From: Arsukibacterium sp.
GTDB taxonomy: Bacteria; Pseudomonadota; Gammaproteobacteria; Enterobacterales; Alteromonadaceae
Assembly: GCF_018402695.1 (NCBI RefSeq)
Contig: NZ_JAGYIM010000010.1
Location: 48,533-112,532 of the forward strand
DNA: 64,000 bases
Reading direction: 5' to 3'
The notes under the pieces are model-generated. The model was not told where the DNA came from and ran no database searches. It saw only the letters and a list, made by a program, of their open reading frames with translations. Position 1 is the first letter of the stretch. The number at the start of each line of letters is the position of its first letter. Of this stretch, positions 17,667-27,139 are shown piece after piece. The position numbers were made by a program, and so were the translations under genes.

Positions 17667-20057
17667 ATGACCCACAGCCGTTTACCCGCAGCACTGCAGC
17701 CTGCTGACCTTGGTCCGGTATTAGATAGCGTTCAGATTGAACAGGCGCTGGCCACCGCCGAGCTTATTCCCGGCTTTATCGGCCAGGACCGGGCAAAATC
17801 GGCGTTGGCCTTTGCCATTGGTATGGATATGCCGGGTTACAACCTGTATGTAATGGGCGAGCCGGCCCTGGGCCGCTTTACTCTGGTGCAGGATATTCTG
17901 CAACACGCTGCTGCCGAAAAAGCCACCCCAAATGAGTGGTGTTACCTGAATAATTTTGATGATGAGCGGGTGCCCAATACGTTGCGGCTGCTGCCGGGCG
18001 ATGGCCGCATTCTGGTTAAAAAGTTAGAAGCATTAATAGATGAATTACTGGATACCTTTCCGGCCGCCTTCGACAACCCGGGTTATCAGCGCAAGAAAAA
18101 AACCATAGCCCGCCAGTTTGACGACCGTTACGAGCAGGCGATTGAGCGGGTCGAAAAAACTGCGCTGGAAAAACAAGTTGTGTTATACGAAGACAATGGC
18201 GCCGTCAGCTTTTCGCCGATCATCGATGGTAAGCCGCTGGACGACAGCGAATTCAGTAAAATGACTGATGAGCAGCGGCAATATTTCTATTCGCTGGTGT
18301 CAGAGCTGGAAACGGTGTTAAACGATGCGCTGCTTGAGTTGCCACGCTGGAAACGTGAACTATCGGAAAACCTGCGAGCGCTGCGCAAAGAAACGATAGA
18401 GCAGGCCATTAAGCCGATGCTAAAAGAAATGGAGCATGATTACAGCACCGAACTTGGCGTGCTGAAATACCTGAAAGAAATGCGGCCCCATCTGGTAAAA
18501 GCGGTGCTGGAATTACTGCCTGATGAGTCGGATGGTGAGAAGCAGGAAGAGATCGACAGCCGGGAAATTTTTGTTGAAGAATTTGTGCCGAATGTGCTGG
18601 TCCATCATGAGACCATGTCGGGCGCGCCGATTATTTTTGAGCCTAATCCCAGTTATGGCAACTTGTTTGGCCGGGTTGAATATAACTCGTCCAGTGGCGC
18701 GCTTTACACCAACTACCGGATGATCCGCCCTGGTGCCTTACACAAAGCCAACGGCGGCTATTTAATTCTGGACGCCGACCGCTTATTGTCGCAGGCATCC
18801 GTGTGGGATGCCCTGAAACTGGCGCTGAAGAGCGGCGAAGTGGTGATTGACACCTTAAGCGAGCACGCCGTTACAAATTCCACCATTATTACCCCGCGGG
18901 CGATACCGCTGAACGTTAAAGTGGTGCTGCTGGGCTCGCGTGACCTGTATTATCTGGTACAGGAAGTCGATGAAGAATTTAACGAGCTGTTCCGGGTGCT
19001 GGCCGATTTTGAACATTACCTGCCTTACAATGAGCAAACCCTGAGCTATATGTCGCGGCAAATTCAGTTGCAAATGCAGCAGCTGAATATTAACCAGCTG
19101 ACAAAGTGTGGCCTGCGCCAGCTGTTGCAGTTCAGCTTTCGCCAGGCAGAACACCAGCGCAAACTGTCAGCCCGTTTTGCGGACGTGCTGGAGCTGGTGC
19201 GTGAAGCCTGCTACTACGCAGCGCAGACCGACAGCGATATTCTGAATGCGCAGCATGTGCAGCAGGCATTACAGGGCAAGCAACACCGTACCGGCCGGAT
19301 CAGCGAGGGCTTTCTGGAAGATATTCAGGAAGGGCAGATCCTGATTGATACTGAGGGCCTTGCAGTCGGTAAAATAAACGGCCTGACGGTACTGGAAATT
19401 GGCGATACGGCCTTTGGTACGCCAGCCCGGGTCAGCGCCACGGTATTTGCCGGCTCCAGCGGGGTTATTGATATAGAACGTGAAGTGGAGCTGGGTAAAG
19501 CTATTCATTCCAAAGGCGTATTACTGCTTACCGGTTATCTGGGCGCGAAATATGCCCGCCAGTTTCCGCTGACGCTATGCGCGAATATTGCCATGGAGCA
19601 GTCCTATGGCCATATTGACGGCGACAGTGCCTCACTGGCGGAGGTATGCGCCTTGATTTCGGCCATTACCGATATCCCGATCAGACAAAGTCTGGCGGTT
19701 ACCGGCTCGATTAACCAGCATGGTCAGGTGCAGGCCATTGGTGGGGTAAATGAAAAAATAGAAGGGTTTTTCCGGCTGTGTCAGTCACGCGGCCTGACCG
19801 GTGAGCAGGGGGTGATTATCCCGGCCAGCAATCAGCTGAATCTGGTATTACGCGATGAAGTCATTGCCGCCGTGGCAGAGCAAAAGTTTCATATCTATGT
19901 GGTAAAAACCGTGGATGAGGCACTGGGTCTGTTAACCGGCGAAGAAACCGGTGAGTTAAACCGACGTGGCCAGTATCCGAAAAAGTCGGTCAATGGCCGG
20001 GCTATGCAACGTTTGGCAGAGATTGCCGAACTGGTTAACGGAAGTCTGGATGAATAG
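17667..20057 (+). CDS. Lon-family ATP-dependent protease (LonB/YcbZ-like)
   Basis: Cytoplasmic protein of 796 residues combining an AAA+ module with a C-terminal S16 protease domain. Catalytic S654 (DGDSAS) and K697 (GGVNEKIEGF) are 43 residues apart, the Lon spacing. The nucleotide loop is GEPALGRFTL at about residue 74-83: arginine replaces the usual lysine of Walker A, and the Walker B region reads YLILDADRLL without glutamate. I believe weak Walker motifs are seen in relatives, so ATP use is uncertain. Residues ~150-290 are a helical insertion. AAGGG precedes the ATG. Its stop overlaps the DUF389 gene by eight bases. Confidence 0.87.
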   Translation: MTHSRLPAALQPADLGPVLDSVQIEQALATAELIPGFIGQDRAKSALAFAIGMDMPGYNLYVMGEPALGRFTLVQDILQHAAAEKATPNEWCYLNNFDDERVPNTLRLLPGDGRILVKKLEALIDELLDTFPAAFDNPGYQRKKKTIARQFDDRYEQAIERVEKTALEKQVVLYEDNGAVSFSPIIDGKPLDDSEFSKMTDEQRQYFYSLVSELETVLNDALLELPRWKRELSENLRALRKETIEQAIKPMLKEMEHDYSTELGVLKYLKEMRPHLVKAVLELLPDESDGEKQEEIDSREIFVEEFVPNVLVHHETMSGAPIIFEPNPSYGNLFGRVEYNSSSGALYTNYRMIRPGALHKANGGYLILDADRLLSQASVWDALKLALKSGEVVIDTLSEHAVTNSTIITPRAIPLNVKVVLLGSRDLYYLVQEVDEEFNELFRVLADFEHYLPYNEQTLSYMSRQIQLQMQQLNINQLTKCGLRQLLQFSFRQAEHQRKLSARFADVLELVREACYYAAQTDSDILNAQHVQQALQGKQHRTGRISEGFLEDIQEGQILIDTEGLAVGKINGLTVLEIGDTAFGTPARVSATVFAGSSGVIDIEREVELGKAIHSKGVLLLTGYLGAKYARQFPLTLCANIAMEQSYGHIDGDSASLAEVCALISAITDIPIRQSLAVTGSINQHGQVQAIGGVNEKIEGFFRLCQSRGLTGEQGVIIPASNQLNLVLRDEVIAAVAEQKFHIYVVKTVDEALGLLTGEETGELNRRGQYPKKSVNGRAMQRLAEIAELVNGSLDE

Positions 20058-21966
20058 TAGCAGTTCAGTTACCGATGAACCCTTAGTATTACTGTATGCC
20101 GATTTAGACGCAGAGCGGGTGCAGCAGCAATTAATTCCGCTATTAATCAGCCGCCTGGGCGAGGCTTTTTCGGCTATATCAGTGCAGGTATTTAATCCGG
20201 AGCAGCCGGCAGGTTTTGCCCCCGGCAGCAGGTTAGTCTGCTATTTAAGCGATGAGCACCTGCGTGAGCTGGTATTGCAGGTCCAGAATCAGCCACTGAC
20301 CCTGGCCTTACTGCCCCATCCGGAGATGAAGCATGCCCGTTATGGCTTTGGTATCGCAGGGAAAACCGAAGACGCGTTGACCGATGCGCTGAATAACGAG
20401 ACGGTAGAAGCCGATTTACTGCTGTGCAACGAGGTACCGGTGTTTAACTCGGTGGTGATTGGTGATGCCCTTACCCTAACCCCGGGTGAAGCACTGGCCG
20501 AGCCATTGGCAAAACGGATTAAACGCTTTATCCGGCTGGTCAAAGGTATTGGCGAGGTAACATTTGATGCCTTTAAAATAGTGACTCACAAGGAAAAAGT
20601 TGTTGATACCGCTGCGCTGGGAATCGTGGTGGTAGAGCATGGCCGCAGTTCAGTATTGTCTCGCCGGTTAGTGGCCGACTCCAGTGTCAATGACGGGATG
20701 TTACATGCGTTGGTGCTGGCACCGCGCAGTGTGTTTGAAATGCTGCGGTTTTTATTTGCTTCCTTGTTTTTACGTGACTACTGGAATAACAATACCCCTT
20801 CTTTTGTCGGTCGTATTAAAAGTCGCAGCCTGACCATCAGCAGCCCCAGAGCCATAAGTTATACCCATGATGGCCTGATTGAAAAGATCAGCGTGCTGCA
20901 GTTAAGGGTCGAACCGCGGGTGCTGCGGTTGGCCCCGGGTCGTTATCTGGCGCTGGAAGATGCCGGGGTTGAAAGTAAAGAAGCGATAAGAACTCAGGCT
21001 TTGCCCGCGGGTAAAGCGAAAACAGAGCTGGTGACCTATCCATTGCCGTGGATCCATCATGCGGCTACCGACGAGTTTAAAGAGCTATTTATGGCAATGC
21101 GCGAGAGCGCCAAAGCCTCGCCGTCTTATTTAACCCTGATGGTGTTAGCAACGTTACTGGCGGTATTTGGGTTATTTGCCAATTCTACCCCGGTAATTAT
21201 TGGTGCAATGATTTTAGCGCCGTTAATGGGGCCGATTATTTCAATGGCCCTGGGTACCCTGCGCCAGGACGAGGGGTTAATGCTGGTTAGCAGCCGCAGT
21301 ATCGCCGTGGGTACAGGGTTGGCGATGGGCTGTGCGATGGTGGCCACCTGGTTTATTCCGCTTACTACCATTAACAGCGAAATTGCGGCCCGGATCAGCC
21401 CAACATTACTGGACTTAGGCGTAGCGGTAATTTCCGGTATTGCCGGTGCTTACGCCCATGCCCGGGCGGAAGTAGCAAAAAGCCTGGCAGGGGTCGCGAT
21501 TGCCGTGGCATTGGTGCCGCCACTGGCAGTGGCAGGTATTGGTTTGGGCTGGCTGGATCTAACCGTGTTCTGGGGCGCTTTTTTGCTGTTTTTAACTAAC
21601 CTGGTTGGGATTATTCTGGCCGCAGTTATCACGTTCATGTTTCTGGGCTACAGTCCGTTTCACCGGGCCAAGCGCGGTCTGGCATTAACACTTACGCTGG
21701 CCGCCATTTTATGTATTCCGCTGGCAATCGGCTTTGGCCATATGGTGGCAGAGCACCGGATAGTGCAGCAGCTGGATGGCATAGTACTGGATGAAGTAAA
21801 ACTGCGTGATGTCAGTGTACGCCCGGGAACACCGCTCAGAATTAGCCTGACGATAGTGTCCGGGAGCGCGGTAGATAATGCCACTATGGATAGGGTAAAG
21901 CAGCGTATCGAGCAGAAGCTGCAACAGCCGGTAGAGTTGGAAATTGGTGTCAAGGTTATTCGCTGA
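20050..21966 (+). CDS. DUF389/TIGR00341 membrane protein with large N-terminal domain
   Basis: Inner-membrane protein of 638 residues. The ATG at 20050 (MNSSSSVTDEP) overlaps the end of the Lon-like gene and follows GGAAG; an in-frame ATG at 19966 would extend it into that gene. Residues ~1-330 are soluble. Parts of this region (IGEVTFDAFKI, HALVLAPRSVFEMLRFL, LTISSPRAISYTHDG) recall a diacylglycerol-kinase-like fold, though no GGDGT motif is seen. Residues ~365-560 form the DUF389 membrane core (STPVIIGAMILAPLMGPIISMALGTLRQD). Function unknown; the tight overlap suggests a shared task with the protease. Confidence 0.83.
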   Translation: MNSSSSVTDEPLVLLYADLDAERVQQQLIPLLISRLGEAFSAISVQVFNPEQPAGFAPGSRLVCYLSDEHLRELVLQVQNQPLTLALLPHPEMKHARYGFGIAGKTEDALTDALNNETVEADLLLCNEVPVFNSVVIGDALTLTPGEALAEPLAKRIKRFIRLVKGIGEVTFDAFKIVTHKEKVVDTAALGIVVVEHGRSSVLSRRLVADSSVNDGMLHALVLAPRSVFEMLRFLFASLFLRDYWNNNTPSFVGRIKSRSLTISSPRAISYTHDGLIEKISVLQLRVEPRVLRLAPGRYLALEDAGVESKEAIRTQALPAGKAKTELVTYPLPWIHHAATDEFKELFMAMRESAKASPSYLTLMVLATLLAVFGLFANSTPVIIGAMILAPLMGPIISMALGTLRQDEGLMLVSSRSIAVGTGLAMGCAMVATWFIPLTTINSEIAARISPTLLDLGVAVISGIAGAYAHARAEVAKSLAGVAIAVALVPPLAVAGIGLGWLDLTVFWGAFLLFLTNLVGIILAAVITFMFLGYSPFHRAKRGLALTLTLAAILCIPLAIGFGHMVAEHRIVQQLDGIVLDEVKLRDVSVRPGTPLRISLTIVSGSAVDNATMDRVKQRIEQKLQQPVELEIGVKVIR

Positions 21967-21977
21967 TCCCAATAAAA

Positions 21978-22000
21978 AAGCCGGTGCGTTGCACCGGCTT
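21978..22000. terminator. Bidirectional terminator
   Basis: AAGCCGGTGC (21978-21987) pairs with GCACCGGCTT (21991-22000) around GTT. Leftward the stem is followed by TTTTTTATT, so it chiefly ends the protease gene on the minus strand; rightward it also closes the DUF389 gene. Confidence 0.85.
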
Positions 22001-22018
22001 GTTGTCAAGAATCAGGTG

Positions 22019-23710
22019 TTAACCACACTTTTTCGGACCACCTTTGCAACTGCCACCACCAGTATCACCACCGGTGTCGCCACCAGTATCGCCACCAGTA
22101 TCACCACCGGTGTCTGCTCCGGTACAACCATTAGCGAGCAGGTAGTCATAAGCGGCTTTCGCTTTAACAATACCTTTACCAAACTTCACCGGGTCGCCGT
22201 TAGCAGGCAGTACTGCCGTTGCTTTTAAAGCGTTGCGAATTTCAGTGCCTGAACACTGCGGGAAGTTAGACCAAACTAATGCAGCGACGCCAGATACCGC
22301 TGGGGTAGCCATCGACGTGCCGCTCATATAACCATAATCGCTAGCTGAAGCCGAGATAGCAATATTTGCAGCGCCGACGATGTCGCTACGTGATTCTAAC
22401 GCTGCACCGTAAGACGGGATATTAGCTGCGCCGGAAACGTCCATATAAACCGGACCTTCGTCCGCAATGTTGTTAATTACAACAGCGCCGATACCACCAG
22501 AGTTGGCACAGTTATTAATTTTGTCAGCAAAAGAGATATTGCCACGGTCAATAGTACAGATTTTACCGTTGGCACCGCTATCTGTCGCTTCAGCTGTACC
22601 CATATGGTATGTAGCTGCGTTCAGGTTGCCGGTGTTATCGGAAGGCGCGGCACTAAACCCAATACCGTCAGCAGTTGCTGTAACTAATGAAGTACTACCT
22701 GCAGGGTAGGTCGATAGGGTATCAACACCACCGGCGGTTGCTTCTACACAGAAACCTTCATTTGTAGTAGTGGTGGCATTTTTACCGCGGCCAGACGTCA
22801 CTGTACAGGAAGGGTATTGAGAGAAAGTAGCAATATTGTTGTTGCCATCATTGGCACCAATCATCATGACCGAGGCATAACCTGCCGGGTAAGAGCGGGT
22901 AGTATTGCCGTCATTACCTGCCGCTGCCAGCACTAAACCACCATTATTAGTAAAGGTGTTAAACGCGTTCTCTTCGGTACTGTTGGCACCGCCACCGCCT
23001 AAACTCATACTGATAATTTCAGCCCCGTTCTGGGCGCACAAATTGGCAGCATGTGCTAAGTCAGACGAGTAACCCCAGCCTGCATCATTAAATACTTTAA
23101 TAATATGCATCGGGTTACCTGGTGCCATGCCTACCACACCAAAGCCATTATCTGCTGCAGCAACAGTACCAGCAACATGGGTGCCGTGCGGGCCGCCATC
23201 GCGGAACCAGTCACCGGTGCCGGAATTGCTGCTACCGGTGATATTTGACCAGTCAAAATCGTTATTGCCACCACCGGTCTCACCGGTATCACGGGCAATA
23301 CCAGAGTCAATTACACAAACCCGTTTGGCATTACCTAAGTTCAGGCCAACCTGATTAGCCTGTGACTGATAAACTGCATAAGGGGTTAACTGCTGAGTCA
23401 CCGGGTTTCCGGCGTCATCGTTAAATAAAGCCTGAGGGTAACGCTTAACATCCGCTTCAATTAATTTAATGTGCGGGTTGTTCAGTAAACCTTTAACGGT
23501 TGCTAAATCCTGACCGCTGAAAGTGGCGGCAATAAAGCCATCCGAGTCTACTTCAATCTGGCCGCCCATTCGAACGGCTAATGCTTTTATCAGACCTTTG
23601 TTATGGTTATCTACCTGGATAACATATCGATCTGAAGCCTGAGCCTGCACTGACAAGCCCAGGGCGAGTAGTGTTGCGGCGGCGATGGGGGTAATTCTGG
23701 AATATTTCAT
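22019..23710 (-). CDS. Secreted subtilisin-like serine protease (S8)
   Basis: Exported peptidase of 563 residues. Order: signal peptide (1-25, VQAQAS), an I9-type propeptide (~28-90), then the S8 domain with catalytic Asp in CVIDSGI (~133-139), His in GPHGTHVAGT (~175) and Ser in MSGTSMATP. A protease-associated insert lies between His and Ser (~360-440; GKICTIDRGNISFADKI). The C-terminus has repeated TGGD units and ends GGGSCKGGPKKCG. The ATG follows AGGAAGTACTA. It probably breaks down external protein for food. It stands alone and ends at the shared terminator. Confidence 0.93.
   Translation of the reverse strand: MKYSRITPIAAATLLALGLSVQAQASDRYVIQVDNHNKGLIKALAVRMGGQIEVDSDGFIAATFSGQDLATVKGLLNNPHIKLIEADVKRYPQALFNDDAGNPVTQQLTPYAVYQSQANQVGLNLGNAKRVCVIDSGIARDTGETGGGNNDFDWSNITGSSNSGTGDWFRDGGPHGTHVAGTVAAADNGFGVVGMAPGNPMHIIKVFNDAGWGYSSDLAHAANLCAQNGAEIISMSLGGGGANSTEENAFNTFTNNGGLVLAAAGNDGNTTRSYPAGYASVMMIGANDGNNNIATFSQYPSCTVTSGRGKNATTTTNEGFCVEATAGGVDTLSTYPAGSTSLVTATADGIGFSAAPSDNTGNLNAATYHMGTAEATDSGANGKICTIDRGNISFADKINNCANSGGIGAVVINNIADEGPVYMDVSGAANIPSYGAALESRSDIVGAANIAISASASDYGYMSGTSMATPAVSGVAALVWSNFPQCSGTEIRNALKATAVLPANGDPVKFGKGIVKAKAAYDYLLANGCTGADTGGDTGGDTGGDTGGDTGGGSCKGGPKKCG
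22055..22116 (-). repeat. 12-bp repeats coding TGGD tail
   Basis: Four to five copies of a 12-base unit (GGTGGCGATACT with third-base changes) code the TGGD repeats near the C-terminus of the S8 protease. They look like a flexible linker whose length could vary by slippage. Confidence 0.75.
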
Positions 23711-23959
23711 TAGTACTTCCTTCCAAGCTGTTGCGATGAATGACTCTTCAGAGTTCTTTATTTAGTTTGTTCTTATCTATATTTATCGTGGATTTAGTGC
23801 GATTTGGCGCAATAGCTATTGCCAGCAACGCCAAATTAATTTGACGATAAATGAAGTGGAATGCAAGGTTTTTTTAGTTTTACCTAAAGCAACAACAAAA
23901 TTGTATTAAAATGTAACAAGGAAGAAGCCGATACGCTGGTTTATGTCGAATCAGTGTTT

Positions 23960-25576
23960 TTACACCATCACACAACAATTTCGCCCCTGATTTTTGGCCT
24001 GATAAAGCGCTTTGTCGGCCTGGTTCAGTAGCACTTTGTCGCTGATATCCTGGCCCGGTAGCAAACAGGCAATACCCAGACTAATAGTGATAAAACCAGC
24101 TGTCGGGCTGGCGTGGTGTGGTAGCATCAGCGCCAATACGTCCAGCCGCAATTGCTCTGCCATTTTGAACGCCTGATCCGGACTGGTATTGGGCAGAACA
24201 CAGGCAAACTCTTCGCCGCCGTAGCGTGCCACTAAATCTATCTGGCGTTGCAGGGTGTTGGCCAGAGTATCAGCAATCGCTTTTAAGGTGTCATCACCGG
24301 CCAGGTGACCATAACTGTCGTTGTAAGCTTTAAAGTGGTCCACATCCAGTAAAATAACCGCCAACGGCTGTTGCATCCGTTTTGCCATGGCGACGGCACT
24401 GTGCAATTGGCTGTCGAAATGACGTCGATTGGCGATGCCGGTAAGACCATCGGTTAGCGACTGGCGTTCCAGTGCCGTTTGCTGCGCTGCAACAGTATTA
24501 CTGTACTGGGTAAAGGAGCGGGCAATATCGGCAATTTCATCATTGCTGGCGAACAGCCGGTCATCATCATCAAAACCACTGCCTGCCAGTACTTTTTCGT
24601 TCAGCAACTTTAAGCGTTTAATAACCCGCTTCTGGGTGTAAAACATAATAGCGAGCAGTAACAGGATTGCCGCCAATGCCAGGGCAAAACTGAATTGGTT
24701 TTGTCGTTCAAGGGCAGTTGACGATTGCTGGCTTAGTTGCATCAATGATGCGGCAGACTGGTAAGCATTCAGCTCGGTTTCGCTGGCGTAATCTGTTACC
24801 AGACTTCGCAGAAAGTTAGCTTTGCCGGTGGCCTTGGCAATATTACTGAGCTCGGCTTCGCGCAGCGCCAGAATGCCTTGTTCAGATAGCAGCGCTGTGA
24901 TTAATTGCTGTGACAATTCAAGCGCAGTCTGCTGCTCAGTATTATGCAACTGCTTGAGCATCTGCTGATTAATTGCCAAAGCGTTATTCAGCTCTGTCCT
25001 GCTTTGGCGCAGGTTGTACAGCCGGTCAATACTGTACAAAGCAGTGATATCCCGCAACAACCCGGAGTAATGCAATAGCCACGGCTGGCTGGTGATGGTG
25101 TCAGTCAACTGCTGGCTTTGTTGCTGTAACTGGCTAAGTTTATCCAACCACTTTTTGTTATGTTGTTGCAGCACCAGGCGCTCGGCAATCAGCATATCCA
25201 GGCTGCGGGCTTCGTCAGCAATCAGCTGTAATCGTTGTTGCTGATACTGATGTTGCACATACTGCTGATGGTCCAGGCTGCTGATCTGGACGATGATCTG
25301 GCTTATTTGCTGGGAGGCCCTGGCTCTGGCCGCCTGACTGATGGCATCCCGCAGCAGTTCTGACTGCAGGTTCAGCTCTTTGACTTTGTCATGCACCTGG
25401 CTCGATTCCAACACAGCAGGAACGGCTTGCTCTGCCACGTTACTGACTATTTGCTGTGCTTGTTGTAAGCGATGATAAAACAGTAAGCTCAGTAAAATAA
25501 AAAGCAGTAAAATCAGCAATAATGACGCAAATAATAGCCGGGCGCTGGAGTAGTAGCGTTTACTGAACAGACTCAT
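23960..25576 (-). CDS. Membrane diguanylate cyclase (GGDEF)
   Basis: Makes cyclic di-GMP. The 538-residue protein has a membrane helix at ~13-33, a long glutamine-rich helical periplasmic region (~35-295), a second membrane helix (~297-315), a HAMP-like linker and a C-terminal GGDEF domain (~370-538) with active motif RYGGEEFACVLP. No EAL domain is present. The periplasmic part is not a known sensor fold. Its ATG overlaps by four bases the stop of the upstream nucleotidase-like gene, so the two are translated together. Confidence 0.9.
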   Translation of the reverse strand: MSLFSKRYYSSARLLFASLLLILLLFILLSLLFYHRLQQAQQIVSNVAEQAVPAVLESSQVHDKVKELNLQSELLRDAISQAARARASQQISQIIVQISSLDHQQYVQHQYQQQRLQLIADEARSLDMLIAERLVLQQHNKKWLDKLSQLQQQSQQLTDTITSQPWLLHYSGLLRDITALYSIDRLYNLRQSRTELNNALAINQQMLKQLHNTEQQTALELSQQLITALLSEQGILALREAELSNIAKATGKANFLRSLVTDYASETELNAYQSAASLMQLSQQSSTALERQNQFSFALALAAILLLLAIMFYTQKRVIKRLKLLNEKVLAGSGFDDDDRLFASNDEIADIARSFTQYSNTVAAQQTALERQSLTDGLTGIANRRHFDSQLHSAVAMAKRMQQPLAVILLDVDHFKAYNDSYGHLAGDDTLKAIADTLANTLQRQIDLVARYGGEEFACVLPNTSPDQAFKMAEQLRLDVLALMLPHHASPTAGFITISLGIACLLPGQDISDKVLLNQADKALYQAKNQGRNCCVMV

Positions 25577-27063
25577 GGTTGCTCCTGCCGGCTTACGTCC
25601 TGTAAGCGGCCATCGGTGATCAGCTCAATGTTCTGCTGTTTTTTTATCGCCGCAGCAACAATATCGGCAATATTGCGGTCACTCGGGTTAAAAAAGTTCA
25701 GTTTGCTGCGTTTATTTAAAATGGTAAAACCATCACCCCCTTCGGCCAGGTATTGCAAGGTGGCACCCTTATACATTTTAGTACGAACTACGGCCTCACC
25801 ATTTACCAGCAATTCCTTTACCCGGTTACCGGACGGTGCAGTGCTATCAAAACGCAGTGTTACGCCAGAGCTGTGCAGAAAAAAACCACGTTGGTTATCC
25901 AAACCACTTAAACCGTGTTCAAAGATACCGAGCAGGTCGCTGCCGCTGAGCTCGAGTAACACCGGCGTGTTGCGAAACGGCAGCTCTGCCAGAATATCGC
26001 CACGGGTCAGCATGGTATCAGCCGGGTAGTCTCTTACCCCACGAATAGTGCCACTATTAACAAAAGCCAGCTCAGCGCCGGTATAGTTTTTCAGGGTATC
26101 AGCAACAAAATTAGCAAAAGCATTTTCACGATTACGCACTTCATCGCGGCGGGTGGTAAAAGCAACCGTGCTGCGGCCAAGTGGCTCTTGCAGTAGTAAT
26201 TGCAGCCGCTGGCTATGCTCCCGTATTTGCCGGGCCACCTCTGGTTTGGCAGGCAGGGTAGCGAGATCGATAGCGTGGGTTTGCAGGTTTTGCAGCTGCT
26301 GCTCAGCCACCAGCTCGGCGTTTACCACCAGAGCCTGATTAAGCTCTTGTTGCAGGATAATATCGGGTTGATCCGGCAATAGTTGCTGGCCATCATAATT
26401 GTTGCGAAACGCCAGTTGAATAGTGCCATCGGCCAGCAGCCCGGGTAAAAAATCCAGTTCGGTGGTGTGCATTAATACCAGCAGGTTGGCACCCAGGGCT
26501 TTAAGGTTGGCAGCTTGTACCAGAATAGCTTGCTCAGTAGAGGTTACCTGTAACCGCTCTAATGCATACTGTTGAATAACATAGGGGGCGACCAGGGCAA
26601 TAACACCCAGTTTAATGTCGCCCTGCTGCACCAGAATGCTGTCTACCAGGCCGTCCAGATTGCCTTCAGTGATCGGGTCGTAAAGATTACTCAGTACCAG
26701 CGGAAACGCCGCTTCATAGGCCCGTTGCGACAATTCTTCCGGAAAATACGCAAAGTCGCGGTGGGACACCGCCATGGCATCCGGGTCTAAGGTGTTCAGA
26801 ATGTCAATGATATGAGCGCCGCGGTCAAAAAAGCCCAGCGGGCTGGGGCCAATACTACCACCACCAAACAGAAAAAAAACCGGCGTGTCGCTGTTGCGAT
26901 GTTGTGCCAACAGGCTGGCAAGGTGGGCATAGTTCGCTTGAGGGTGGTTTGCTTCTGCCATCTCAGCGGCATAAATAATGGTAAAATCTGACTCAGCGCG
27001 ACTGGATAGCAGCGGATTGCTTAGCAGCAATGCGAACATCGCTAACCTGAAGAACACGACCAT
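25573..27063 (-). CDS. 5'-nucleotidase-like protein lacking metal ligands
   Basis: Exported protein of 496 residues with the fold order of UshA: signal peptide (1-~24), metallophosphatase domain (~27-250) and nucleotide-binding C-terminal domain (~290-480). The catalytic domain appears dead. HTNDHHG has become YAAEMAEA, GGD has become GGG, GNHE has become SHRD, and GGHSQ has become RNNYD; only the His of the THMGH site seems kept (MHTTE). The C-terminal domain keeps NSGTIRG, the LPFRNTP stretch and GGDGF, which contact the base in UshA. With the overlapping diguanylate cyclase gene, it looks like a periplasmic nucleotide sensor rather than an enzyme. Confidence 0.8.
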   Translation of the reverse strand: MVVFFRLAMFALLLSNPLLSSRAESDFTIIYAAEMAEANHPQANYAHLASLLAQHRNSDTPVFFLFGGGSIGPSPLGFFDRGAHIIDILNTLDPDAMAVSHRDFAYFPEELSQRAYEAAFPLVLSNLYDPITEGNLDGLVDSILVQQGDIKLGVIALVAPYVIQQYALERLQVTSTEQAILVQAANLKALGANLLVLMHTTELDFLPGLLADGTIQLAFRNNYDGQQLLPDQPDIILQQELNQALVVNAELVAEQQLQNLQTHAIDLATLPAKPEVARQIREHSQRLQLLLQEPLGRSTVAFTTRRDEVRNRENAFANFVADTLKNYTGAELAFVNSGTIRGVRDYPADTMLTRGDILAELPFRNTPVLLELSGSDLLGIFEHGLSGLDNQRGFFLHSSGVTLRFDSTAPSGNRVKELLVNGEAVVRTKMYKGATLQYLAEGGDGFTILNKRSKLNFFNPSDRNIADIVAAAIKKQQNIELITDGRLQDVSRQEQP

Positions 27064-27081
27064 ATTTCTATTTATGTCCGA

Positions 27082-27105
27082 AAACTGACCAGAAGTGGTC
27101 AGTTT
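27082..27105 (-). terminator. Hairpin after lnt
   Basis: AAACTGACCA (27082-27091) and TGGTCAGTTT (27096-27105) form a perfect 10-bp stem with a GAAG loop. Leftward it is followed by TCGG, so termination would rest on the T-rich stem end. It separates lnt from the nucleotidase-like gene 20 bp on. Confidence 0.55.
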
Positions 27106-27139
27106 AGTGGATCTTGAGCCGATGCGTAAAGCAAAGAAT

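Noticed and set aside
22055-22116. Short regular repeats as a possible CRISPR
   Set aside because: Units are 12 bp without spacers and encode the TGGD tail of the protease.
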